Shown here: in pieces, positions 8,419 through 15,372 of the stretch
How the letters are laid out: each line of letters starts with the position of its first letter
Position numbering within the stretch: position 1 is the stretch's first letter
DNA from: Mogibacterium sp.
GTDB lineage: Bacteria; Bacillota; Clostridia; Peptostreptococcales; Anaerovoracaceae
Direction: 5' to 3'
DNA length: 33,742 bases
Assembly (NCBI GenBank): GCA_017431685.1
Contig: JAFRKO010000034.1
Coordinates: forward strand, 1-33,742
Position numbers and translations under genes: made by a program
Notes under the pieces: generated by a model
The model's input: the letters and a program-made list of their open reading frames with translations, nothing else
The model's database searches: none
What the model was told of the DNA's origin: nothing

Positions 8419-8982
8419 ATGGAATACCACAAATCGATAAAACTTAAAGACGGCAGAACGTGCATACTACGAAACTGCACAGCGAATGACGGAAAGGCTG
8501 TGCTGGAGGTCTTCAACCTGACACACGGGCAGACTGACTGGATGCTGACATACCCTGAGGAGATGACCTTCACTGTCGAACAGGAAGCGAAGTTCCTGCA
8601 GGACAGAACAGATAGTGCTGATGAGATAGAGATACTGGCTGAGATTGGCGGAAAAGTCATTGGTACTGCGGGAATCGGCTGCGTCGGCAGACGGGAAAAA
8701 CTGAGGCACCGCGCCGAATTCGGTATCGGTATAGACAAGGAATACTGGGGCCTCGGCGTAGGACATGCCCTGACAAAAGCGTGCATAGAATGTGCCGAAA
8801 CAGCAGGATATGCTCAGCTTGAACTGGATGTCACTGCGGAAAACGAAAGAGCAATAGCATTGTACATGAGTGAAGGCTTTGTTGAGTTCGGCAGGAATCC
8901 AAGGGGGTTCAGAACACGTGAAAACGGATGGCAGGAGCTTGTGCTGATGAGACGTGAACTTTCCGGAGGTAATCAGGAATGA
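8419..8982 (+). CDS. GNAT family N-acetyltransferase
   Basis: The 187-residue protein is a single GNAT domain. The acetyl-CoA binding segment is GIGIDKEYWGLGVGHAL, followed by LELDVTAENERAIALYMSEGF, the usual last helix and strand. ATG 8419, 4 nt after the preceding stop, is chosen because homologous starts look like MEYHKSIKLKDG. A TTG at 8404 would overlap the upstream gene by 11 bp and is possible. No strong ribosome-binding site is seen, so translational coupling to the radical SAM gene is likely. The 3' end overlaps the next gene by 4 bp (ATGA). Acceptor substrate unknown. Confidence 0.85.
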   Translation: MEYHKSIKLKDGRTCILRNCTANDGKAVLEVFNLTHGQTDWMLTYPEEMTFTVEQEAKFLQDRTDSADEIEILAEIGGKVIGTAGIGCVGRREKLRHRAEFGIGIDKEYWGLGVGHALTKACIECAETAGYAQLELDVTAENERAIALYMSEGFVEFGRNPRGFRTRENGWQELVLMRRELSGGNQE

Positions 8983-9722
8983 AGATAATACTGTGCGGAA
9001 AAGGCGGCTGTGGAAAAAGCACAGTTGCAACTCTTCTTGCAAGAGCTTATCAGAAGGCAGGAAACAATGTGCTGGTGATCGACTCCGATGAGTCAAATTA
9101 TGGATTGCACAGACAGCTTGGTTTCGATCTGCCAGAAGACTTCACGCATTACTTCGGCGGCAAAAAAGGCGCATACCGGGTGATGGATGAGAAGGGAAGA
9201 GTCTTCGACGACAGGTGGCACTTTTCAGATATTCCCGAAGAGTTCATGACAGGTGAAGAAAACCTTCATTTGATGGCCATCGGCAAGATCGCAGAGGCAG
9301 AAGAAGGCTGTGCATGCGGCATAGGCTTCACCGGAAAGATGTTCCTCGACAATCTCAATACTGACGATGGGGATGTAGTTATCACCGACACGGAGGCTGG
9401 TGTAGAGCACTTCGGCCGCGGACTGGACAGGTGTGCTGATGTGATACTTATGGTAGTAGACCCGTCCTACGAATCGATACATCTGTCCGAGAAGATCTTC
9501 GACATGGGCAAGGCTCTGGGTAAACCGGTCTTTTTCGTTATCAACAAAACAGATGATGAGCAGGCTGCTATGGTAAGAGAAGCGTTACGCGACAAAGAAG
9601 CTGTGATCGCTGAGATACCTGCTCAGACAGGGATAATGATGGCAGGCCTTAAAGGCGAGGCGCTGACCTGCGAAAGCCCGGGTGTTCAGGATATCATCAA
9701 GACGGTTTGTGATTTTAAATAA
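8979..9722 (+). CDS. CooC-like MinD-family ATPase, probable metal-centre maturation factor
   Basis: The 247-residue P-loop ATPase has the deviant Walker A KGGCGKST (8-15), switch I aspartate in VIDSDESN (D35) and switch II DTEAG. A CxC motif (C111-A-C113 in EEGCACGIGF) lies where CooC of carbon monoxide dehydrogenase maturation has its metal-binding Cys pair. CooC proteins are dimeric ATPases that help insert nickel. No carbon monoxide dehydrogenase or other nickel enzyme lies in this window, so the client is either elsewhere or is the neighbouring radical SAM pathway. The start overlaps the GNAT gene by 4 bp, so it is co-translated with it. Family is confident, function inferred. Confidence 0.8.
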   Translation: MKIILCGKGGCGKSTVATLLARAYQKAGNNVLVIDSDESNYGLHRQLGFDLPEDFTHYFGGKKGAYRVMDEKGRVFDDRWHFSDIPEEFMTGEENLHLMAIGKIAEAEEGCACGIGFTGKMFLDNLNTDDGDVVITDTEAGVEHFGRGLDRCADVILMVVDPSYESIHLSEKIFDMGKALGKPVFFVINKTDDEQAAMVREALRDKEAVIAEIPAQTGIMMAGLKGEALTCESPGVQDIIKTVCDFK

Positions 9723-9740
9723 AAACAAAAGCAATATTTG

Positions 9741-9769
9741 TTGATATTAACAAAGCTACGTAGTACCAT
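9741..9769 (+). promoter_or_regulatory. Candidate promoter for the tyrosine-leader transcript
   Basis: TTGATA (9741-9746) and TACCAT (9764-9769) are spaced by 17 bp and lie 42 bp before the leader peptide ATG. An 18-nt dyad, TTTGTT/AACAAA (9737-9742/9749-9754), overlaps the -35 and might be an operator. Confidence 0.4.
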
Positions 9770-9810
9770 AGCGCTATATTCAAAAAGAAGTTTACAATCA
9801 AGAAGGTCAA

Positions 9811-9885
9811 ATGAAACAGAGAATCAACTTCACAGCAGAATACTATTATTACTACTACCGCGACGGGGTAGCTGTTTTGCTGTGA
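9811..9885 (+). CDS. Tyrosine-rich leader peptide of an attenuator
   Basis: This 24-residue ORF reads MKQRINFTAE, six consecutive Tyr codons (residues 11-16, at 9841-9858), then RDGVAVLL and TGA. AGAAGG (9801-9806) precedes the ATG by 4 nt. A run of codons for one amino acid just upstream of a terminator is the mark of ribosome-mediated attenuation, as in his, phe and trp leaders. Here the amino acid sensed is tyrosine, and the structural gene downstream belongs to the tyrosine phenol-lyase/tryptophanase family. The stop codon falls inside the antiterminator arm (9868-9884), so a ribosome finishing the peptide would mask that arm. Confidence 0.85.
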   Translation: MKQRINFTAEYYYYYYRDGVAVLL

Positions 9886-9943
9886 GTAGTATGATAATGT
9901 GACAAACGCACATGGTTGATGATGCTCCGCAGCAAACAGCTGC
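9868..9943 (+). promoter_or_regulatory. Predicted antiterminator of the Tyr attenuator
   Basis: Segment 9868-9884 can pair with 9928-9943 through 16 base pairs (two G-U, one bulged U at 9878). This uses the top of the 5' arm, the loop and the start of the 3' arm of the terminator at 9924-9948, so the two structures exclude each other. In addition, the Tyr codon tract itself (9845-9858) can pair with 9886-9898. A ribosome stalled at the Tyr codons leaves 9868-9884 free, while one at the TGA (9883-9885) covers it. Structures were paired by eye. Confidence 0.7.
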
Positions 9944-9957
9944 GGAGCTTTTGTTTT
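9924..9957 (+). terminator. Attenuator terminator before the lyase gene
   Basis: A perfect 10-bp GC-rich stem (9924-9933/9939-9948) with loop AAACA is followed by TTTTGTTTT. It ends 34 nt before the lyase ATG and 38 nt after the leader stop codon. Confidence 0.9.
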
Positions 9958-9991
9958 GGGATTTGGATCAACAGCAAGGAGGAATACAGTA

Positions 9992-11440
9992 ATGCCCGCA
10001 ATTAAGTTTTATGATCACGAACCTATTCCTGTGGAGATGCATAAAGTCAAGATCGTTCAACAGCTTCAGCTGCTGGCGGCAGATCAGAGACTTGAGAAGA
10101 TGAGAGAAGCCGGATTCAACACGTTCCAGCTTCACAATGGAGACATCTTCATGGACATGCTTACCGATTCCGGTGTAAACGCGATGAGCGATCAGATGCT
10201 TGCAAGTATGATGACGCCTGATGATGCCTATGCAGGGAGCGAATCGTTTTTCCGCATGAGGGACAAGCTTGAAGAAATATTCGGTATGAAATACTGCCTG
10301 CCTGCGCATCAGGGAAGAGCATGCGAGAATATTCTCGCGACCAGATTCGTAAAACCGGGCAGCTGCGTGATCATGAACTATCATTTCACAACGGCAAAAG
10401 CTCATATAACCAGACTTGGGGGTCATGTTGAGGAGCTCGTAAAGGATGAAGGTCTGGTATCACAGAGCGATCTTCCGTTCAAGGGGGATATCGACCTGGA
10501 TAAGCTGGAAGCCTGCATTGAGAAGGAAGGTGCAGATAATGTTGCTTTCATGAGACTGGAGGCAGGCACTAATCTTATCGGTGGTCAGCCTGTATCGGTA
10601 CAGAGCTTCAAGGACGCCTGTGCTGTGGCAAGAAAGCATGGAATACTGTCGGTACTCGACGCATCGCTGCTGCAGGATAACCTCTACTTCATAAAGATCC
10701 GTGATGAAGAGCGCAAGGATATGTCCGTGCGTGATATCACCAGAGAGATTGCCGACCAGTTCGATATGATCTATTTCTCGGCCAGGAAGTTCGGATTCGC
10801 ACGCGGCGGAGCCATTCTTGTCAGAGACGAGGAGCTGTTCCATTCAATGGAAGATCTGGTTCCTATGTTCGAAGGCTTCCTCACATACGGCGGTATGTCG
10901 GTGCGTGAGATAGAAGCCATGACTGTAGGCTTTGATGAGTCGATGGATATGGATATCATTTCACACGGCCCTCAGTTCATAAAGTACTGTGTCGATAAGC
11001 TGGTGGAGTACGGTGTGCCTATGATAACTCCTGCCGGAGGACTGGGAGCTCATGTCGATGCAACCCAATTCGTTTCCCACATACCTCAGCAGGAATACCC
11101 GGCCGGAGCTCTTGTATGTGCGTTCTACCTGTGCGGCGGAATACGGGGAATGGAAAGAGGTACACTTTCTGAAGAAAGAAATGCTGACGGAAGTGAGAGA
11201 TTTGCATCCATGGAGCTTGTGAGACTGGCGCTGCCGAGACGCGTATTTACACTCTCACAGGTTGAATACGTGATAGACAGAGTCAAGTGGGTGTTCGATC
11301 ACCGTGATCTGATAGGCGGACTCAGGTTCGTGCACGAGCCGGCAACACTGAGATTCTTTACCGGAAAACTCGAGGCGACATCCGACTGGCCTGAGAAACT
11401 GATTGCCGCATACAAAGCCGATTTCGGTGAGGATCAATAG
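9992..11440 (+). CDS. Tyrosine phenol-lyase/tryptophanase family PLP enzyme, divergent
   Basis: Family members cleave Tyr or Trp to phenol or indole, pyruvate and ammonia, and the Tyr reaction is reversible. The 482-residue product has family marks: TDSGVNAMS, AYAGS (Y80), HQGR (R109), FTT (132-134), GGQPVS, VLDAS (D223), SARK with the likely PLP lysine K266, and the closing EPATLRFFTGKL. FTT matches tyrosine phenol-lyase; tryptophanase has FDTT. Unusually, the Arg that follows D-A-T/S in both families is Leu (L226), GGHA is GGLG, and K266 is followed by Phe, not Asp. ATG 9992 has AAGGAGG 9 nt upstream; a TTG at 9956 lies inside the terminator and is not used. Controlled by the Tyr attenuator. 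Exact reaction uncertain. Confidence 0.8.
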   Translation: MPAIKFYDHEPIPVEMHKVKIVQQLQLLAADQRLEKMREAGFNTFQLHNGDIFMDMLTDSGVNAMSDQMLASMMTPDDAYAGSESFFRMRDKLEEIFGMKYCLPAHQGRACENILATRFVKPGSCVIMNYHFTTAKAHITRLGGHVEELVKDEGLVSQSDLPFKGDIDLDKLEACIEKEGADNVAFMRLEAGTNLIGGQPVSVQSFKDACAVARKHGILSVLDASLLQDNLYFIKIRDEERKDMSVRDITREIADQFDMIYFSARKFGFARGGAILVRDEELFHSMEDLVPMFEGFLTYGGMSVREIEAMTVGFDESMDMDIISHGPQFIKYCVDKLVEYGVPMITPAGGLGAHVDATQFVSHIPQQEYPAGALVCAFYLCGGIRGMERGTLSEERNADGSERFASMELVRLALPRRVFTLSQVEYVIDRVKWVFDHRDLIGGLRFVHEPATLRFFTGKLEATSDWPEKLIAAYKADFGEDQ

Positions 11441-11470
11441 ATCTGACATATACATACATACTAAGCGCAA

Positions 11471-11498
11471 ACGGCTGTCGAAAGACAGTCGTTTTTTT
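11471..11498 (+). terminator. Rho-independent terminator of the lyase gene
   Basis: A 9-bp stem (11471-11479/11484-11492, one G-T pair) with a GAAA tetraloop runs into seven T residues. Confidence 0.9.
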
Positions 11499-11554
11499 GA
11501 TAGAATAACCATGTATTTGTATAACGCAACATTAACCACAGAAGGGTATGTGAA

Positions 11555-12004
11555 ATGACTGATTATGATCTTATGTGCAGACAGTTTGAGAGCCTGTCTG
11601 AAGGAGTTGACTGGGACATCACGGTCCTGTCCAATGCTGCTGCACTTATCTTGGATTCGCTGAGTGAAATCAACTGGGCCGGCTTCTATCTTATGAAAGA
11701 AGGAAAGCTCCTGCTTGGACCGTTTCAGGGGAAACCAGCGTGCACAGTTATAGAGGTTGGGAAAGGTGTGTGCGGAACGGCGATAGCTGAAAACAAAACG
11801 CAGATTGTAAAAAACGTACATGAATTCCCGGGGCATATTGCATGCGATTCTGCCAGCAATTCAGAGATAGTCGTGCCGGTACACGCCGCAGGCACGCTTT
11901 ACGGCGTGCTCGACATAGACAGCCCGAAACTTGAAAGGTTCTCGGAAGAAGACAGGGAAGGACTTGAAGCGTTCGTACGCATACTTGAGTCAGTAATAAA
12001 GTAA
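11555..12004 (+). CDS. msrC: Free methionine-R-sulfoxide reductase (GAF domain)
   Basis: This enzyme reduces free Met-R-sulfoxide with thioredoxin. The 149-residue protein is one GAF domain with NWAGFY, LGPFQGKPAC, GVCG and HIACDSASNSEIVVP. The three Cys are C63, C73 and C97. Their spacing (10 and 24) equals that of the catalytic and resolving Cys of E. coli fRMsr (84, 94, 118). It is followed 15 nt later by a tRNA-editing gene and then by msrA, giving a methionine-oxidation repair operon. Start ATG 11555 has only a modest AGAAGG site, 12 nt upstream. Confidence 0.92.
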   Translation: MTDYDLMCRQFESLSEGVDWDITVLSNAAALILDSLSEINWAGFYLMKEGKLLLGPFQGKPACTVIEVGKGVCGTAIAENKTQIVKNVHEFPGHIACDSASNSEIVVPVHAAGTLYGVLDIDSPKLERFSEEDREGLEAFVRILESVIK

Positions 12005-12019
12005 AAAGGGAGGAAAGAG

Positions 12020-12556
12020 ATGTTTATAAGTGAAGTAATGACCACTGCACCGCAGGATGAGCGCGGAGCGCTTGAGACAAAGACATATCAGGAGCTGGAG
12101 AGGCTTAATATCAAGTATGAGAGGGTCGACAACGATACTGTGGAAGCTATGGAAGAATGCGTTGAAATCTCCGAAAAGCTCGGCGCTGAAATACGCAAAA
12201 CCATTGTTGTATGCAACAGACAGAAGACTCAGTTCTTCCTTGTTATTCTGCCTGCGAACAAGAGATTCGATTCAAAGCTGTTTGCGGCCATGATGCATAC
12301 AGCCAGGGTCTCGTTCGCTTCGCCTGAGGATATGGAAAGCGTGATTGGTCTCACGCCGGGGGAGGCATCAGTTATGGGCATCCTCAATGATCCTGAAGGC
12401 AAGGTGAAAGTCGTGATCGACAAGGCGGTGGCAGACGCTGAATGGTTCGCCTGCAATCCCGGAGCAAACACCTCGCATCTGAGATTCAAGACAAAGCAGC
12501 TTATCAATAACTTTTTGCCTGCAGAGAAGCATAAACCTGAAATAATAATGCTCTAA
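12020..12556 (+). CDS. YbaK/ProX-type aminoacyl-tRNA deacylase
   Basis: The 178-residue protein has the YbaK/ProRS-editing fold: a conserved Lys in IRKTIVVCN, FFLVILPANKRFD, LTPGEASVMGI and the end motif GANTSHLRFKTKQL. Such proteins hydrolyse mischarged tRNA-Pro in trans; the GANTSHLRF pattern best fits the Ala-tRNA(Pro)-clearing ProX group. It acts in the cytoplasm to keep proline codons accurate. AAGGGAGG lies 7 nt upstream of the ATG. It stands between two Met-sulfoxide reductases (15 and 12 nt spacing), which ties it to protein quality control. Substrate specificity is inferred. Confidence 0.8.
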   Translation: MFISEVMTTAPQDERGALETKTYQELERLNIKYERVDNDTVEAMEECVEISEKLGAEIRKTIVVCNRQKTQFFLVILPANKRFDSKLFAAMMHTARVSFASPEDMESVIGLTPGEASVMGILNDPEGKVKVVIDKAVADAEWFACNPGANTSHLRFKTKQLINNFLPAEKHKPEIIML

Positions 12557-12568
12557 GGAGAACGCATA

Positions 12569-13060
12569 ATGAAGACCATATATTTTGCGGGAGGATGCTT
12601 CTGGGGGACACAGAAGTATTTTGACCAGTTTGATGGAGTTATAAGAACAGAAGTCGGCTACGCAAACGGTCCTGATGAAGCACCATCGTACCAGGATGTA
12701 TGCGCCAGCAGCGGCCATGCAGAGACGGTGCTTGTGGAGTTTGACGAGACTGTGATCAGCCTTGAGAAACTGATACGATACTACTTCCTTGTGATAGATC
12801 CTACATCGGTCAACAGGCAGGGCCATGATGTGGGGATACAATACCGCACGGGCATTTATTACAGTGATCCGGATATGGCAGAGACTATACAGAAGGCTTT
12901 CGATGAAGAGGAAGCACTTGTAGGACAGACTCTCGCGGTGGAGGTGAAACCTCTTGCGAATTTCTTCACTGCAGAGGAGTATCATCAGAAGTATCTGGAT
13001 AAGAATCCTTCAGGTTACTGTCACATACCGGCTGAGTTTTTCACTATCGCTGAGAAATAG
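12569..13060 (+). CDS. msrA: Peptide methionine-S-sulfoxide reductase MsrA
   Basis: MsrA reduces the S epimer of Met sulfoxide in proteins and free amino acids. The 163-residue product has the active-site GGCFWG with C10 at the N-terminus, the conserved GHAETVLVEFD, and a resolving Cys C151 in NPSGYCHIP. AAGGAG precedes the ATG. It is the third gene of the repair operon. Together with the free Met-R-SO reductase it covers both epimers of the free amino acid; no MsrB is seen in the window. Confidence 0.95.
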   Translation: MKTIYFAGGCFWGTQKYFDQFDGVIRTEVGYANGPDEAPSYQDVCASSGHAETVLVEFDETVISLEKLIRYYFLVIDPTSVNRQGHDVGIQYRTGIYYSDPDMAETIQKAFDEEEALVGQTLAVEVKPLANFFTAEEYHQKYLDKNPSGYCHIPAEFFTIAEK

Positions 13061-13126
13061 ACAGGCAGGACAGATATACAGGGTATTGACGATATAAATA
13101 AATCAAGACTCCGGCTGATATTTACA

Positions 13127-13978
13127 ATGCTGCTCTTCGGCACAATTGGTACTCTATCGAGGTACATCAATATGCCGTCGAGCATCATTTGTCTTGGGCG
13201 GGCCTTCTTTGGAGTCATAACAATACTGATATTGCTTGCTTTGCGCAAAGAGGAAACCGATTCTGAAGCAATCAGAAGAAATATCTGGTGGCTGCTGCTG
13301 AGCTCGACCCTGATGTGCTGCAACTGGATATGTCAGTTTGAGGCTTATAAATACACGACCATAGCAACCGGCACCCTGTGCTACTATATGCAGCCTGTTT
13401 TCTATATACTTGCCGGAGCGATTGTTCTTAAAGAGAGACTGACGGCAAAGAAACTTGTCTGTGTAGCCGTGGCGTTCTGCGGAATGATACTGGTGTCGGG
13501 AGTCCTTCAAACCGGATTACATATCTCTGAGCTAAAAGGAGTGATCTTCGGCGTGTCAGGAGGTTTCTTCTATGCAATGGTGGTGCTTATCAATAAGTAT
13601 ATGAAAGACATTTCACCGGTCAACACCACTATTATGCAGCTGGCGCTGGTGTCGGTGATCATGCTTCCATATTCTGCTGCGACCGGAGCATTCAGAGGGG
13701 CGAGCATCACTGTGACAGGTATCATCTGCCTTCTGATACTCGGAGTGCTTCATACCGGGATCGGATATATCATTTACTTCGATGCAGTCAATAAGCTGCC
13801 TACACAGACCGTTGGCATCCTCAGTTACATCGATCCGGTGGAGGCGGTGATGCTTTCGGCATTCTTTCTCAGAGAACCAATAAATATTTATACGATCATA
13901 GGAGCTGTCATGATTCTTGGTGCTGCGGCGGTCAGTGAACTGACAGGCAGCCGGGAAACAGCAGCAGAAACAGCATAA
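13127..13978 (+). CDS. EamA/DMT family transporter
   Basis: The protein of at least 283 residues is a drug/metabolite transporter with about ten membrane helices in two repeated EamA halves. GTIGTLSRYI opens the first and GVLHTGIGYIIYFDAVNKLPTQTVGILSYIDPVEAVMLS lies in the second. The ATG at 13127 has no ribosome-binding site and starts inside the first helix. In-frame codons upstream (RLRLIFT) read like the normal start, and the only candidate further up is ATT at 13085. The true start is therefore uncertain. It follows msrA by 66 nt and may belong to that operon. Substrate unknown. Confidence 0.8.
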   Translation: MLLFGTIGTLSRYINMPSSIICLGRAFFGVITILILLALRKEETDSEAIRRNIWWLLLSSTLMCCNWICQFEAYKYTTIATGTLCYYMQPVFYILAGAIVLKERLTAKKLVCVAVAFCGMILVSGVLQTGLHISELKGVIFGVSGGFFYAMVVLINKYMKDISPVNTTIMQLALVSVIMLPYSAATGAFRGASITVTGIICLLILGVLHTGIGYIIYFDAVNKLPTQTVGILSYIDPVEAVMLSAFFLREPINIYTIIGAVMILGAAAVSELTGSRETAAETA

Positions 13979-13998
13979 ATCAAAAGAGGTGATGTCCT

Positions 13999-14316
13999 GT
14001 GAGCAAAGTGCAGATCGAAAGAATAAAAAAGATGGAATTATATCTGGATGAAGCCGGTGCAGCAATTGCGGAACTTGCTGAAGCCATGGACAGGTATGAG
14101 AAGATACAGAGCAAGTATTATAAGCTGGAGAATTATTACGGCAGCACAAAATGGATCGATGATTTCGAGACGGATGAAGCGGGGAAACTGCCTGCAGATC
14201 TGAAAAGGGGAGTTCTGTCTGAAGATGCGGTCTATGATCTCATTACAGATCACAGCGCGCTGATGGCGAGAATGCAGAGGGCTGTGCTCAGGAGTATTGA
14301 GAAAAAGGAATTATGA
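13999..14316 (+). CDS. DUF4298 domain protein
   Basis: The 105-residue soluble protein fits the DUF4298 pattern: an N-terminal helix with ERIKKMELYLDEA, then YYGSTKWIDDFETDEAGKLPADLKRGVLSEDAVYDLI in the centre. Its function is unknown. GTG 13999 is the start, with AGAGGTGA six nt upstream. It overlaps the following DUF2804 gene by 4 bp (ATGA), so the two are co-translated. It is 20 nt after the DMT transporter gene. Confidence 0.8.
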   Translation: MSKVQIERIKKMELYLDEAGAAIAELAEAMDRYEKIQSKYYKLENYYGSTKWIDDFETDEAGKLPADLKRGVLSEDAVYDLITDHSALMARMQRAVLRSIEKKEL

Positions 14317-15359
14317 AAAAGGGAATGGTGAAGGCAATGAGAAATCATGAAGTAACAAAGGTACAGCTGCTGCTTGATGAAAAGGGTGAGCTGAGGGAGC
14401 CGGGCTGGTCGAGAAGCCTTGTGCAGAAATACCGCAGAGATGATATCAAGGCGCCGGCATTCCGCATAAAGGAATGGGACTACTATCTTGTCGTCAACAA
14501 GGACTTTGCAGCTGCATTTACTATCTCCGACGACGGTTATATAGGCCTGCAGTCAGTGTCACTGCTCGTGTTCGGAGACGAACCATGGGAGCACACCGAA
14601 ACTGTGCTCAACGCGTTTCCTATGGGTAAGCTGAGCCTGCCGAATGACTCTTCGTACGGCACCACAAAATACAGCGACAAGAGGCTTCAGATGAGTTTCG
14701 AGGTCAAATACCAGACAAGACACATAAAGTGTCATTTCGAGAACTTCCTGGATGGCAAGCCTTTCGATGCCGAGATAGTTCTTGAGCAGCCGCCAATGGA
14801 CTCGATGGTCATAGCGACTCCATGGCCAGAGAAGCACGCTTTCTATTACAATCAGAAGATCAACTGTATGAGAGCCTCCGGATATGTCAGCTTTGACGGC
14901 AAAAAATACCGTTTCGATCCTGCGGCGGACTTCGGTACTCTTGACTGGGGCAGAGGTGTGTGGACATATGACAACACTTGGTTCTGGGGATCCGGTAATG
15001 CAGACATAGACGGCAACAGCTTCGGGTGGAATATCGGATACGGTTTCGGCGACACGAGCGCGGCTTCCGAGAACATGCTGTTCTGGAATGGAAAGGCTCA
15101 TAAGCTCGACGATGTTGAGTTTATCATTCCGGAAAGCGGTTATATGGACATGTGGAAATTCACATCTTCTGACGGACGCTTCGAGATGACTTTCGAGCCG
15201 GTACTCGACAGAGCTGCCTGCCTTGATTACAAAGTAATCGTGTCCGATCAGCATCAGGTGTTCGGCAGAATGAGCGGCAAAGCCGTGCTTGATGACGGCA
15301 CCGAGATAAATATAAAAGACGTAATGTGCTTCGCCGAGAAGGTACATAACAAATACTGA
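14313..15359 (+). CDS. DUF2804 domain protein
   Basis: The 348-residue protein matches the DUF2804 family, with the conserved GWSRSL near the N-terminus, DFGTLDWGRGVWTYDNTWFWGSG, and GWNIGYGFGDTSAASENM in the C-terminal half. The family has many aromatic residues and a lipocalin-like beta fold, but no proven activity. No signal peptide is seen. ATG 14313 overlaps DUF4298 by 4 bp; ATG 14328 is an alternative. The sirtuin gene begins within 14 nt of its stop codon. Confidence 0.8.
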   Translation: MKKGMVKAMRNHEVTKVQLLLDEKGELREPGWSRSLVQKYRRDDIKAPAFRIKEWDYYLVVNKDFAAAFTISDDGYIGLQSVSLLVFGDEPWEHTETVLNAFPMGKLSLPNDSSYGTTKYSDKRLQMSFEVKYQTRHIKCHFENFLDGKPFDAEIVLEQPPMDSMVIATPWPEKHAFYYNQKINCMRASGYVSFDGKKYRFDPAADFGTLDWGRGVWTYDNTWFWGSGNADIDGNSFGWNIGYGFGDTSAASENMLFWNGKAHKLDDVEFIIPESGYMDMWKFTSSDGRFEMTFEPVLDRAACLDYKVIVSDQHQVFGRMSGKAVLDDGTEINIKDVMCFAEKVHNKY

Positions 15360-15372
15360 AGGGGTGCTGAGT

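Noticed and set aside
9737-9754. TTTGTT/AACAAA dyad as a Rex (NADH-sensing) operator
   Set aside because: The half sites fit but the centre is 6 nt, while the Rex consensus has 8 nt between TTGTT and AACAA. It is only mentioned as a possible operator.
9723-9991. Tyrosine T-box riboswitch before the lyase gene
   Set aside because: No T-box sequence (TGGNACCGCG-like) or specifier stem is present; the leader peptide and mutually exclusive hairpins explain the region.
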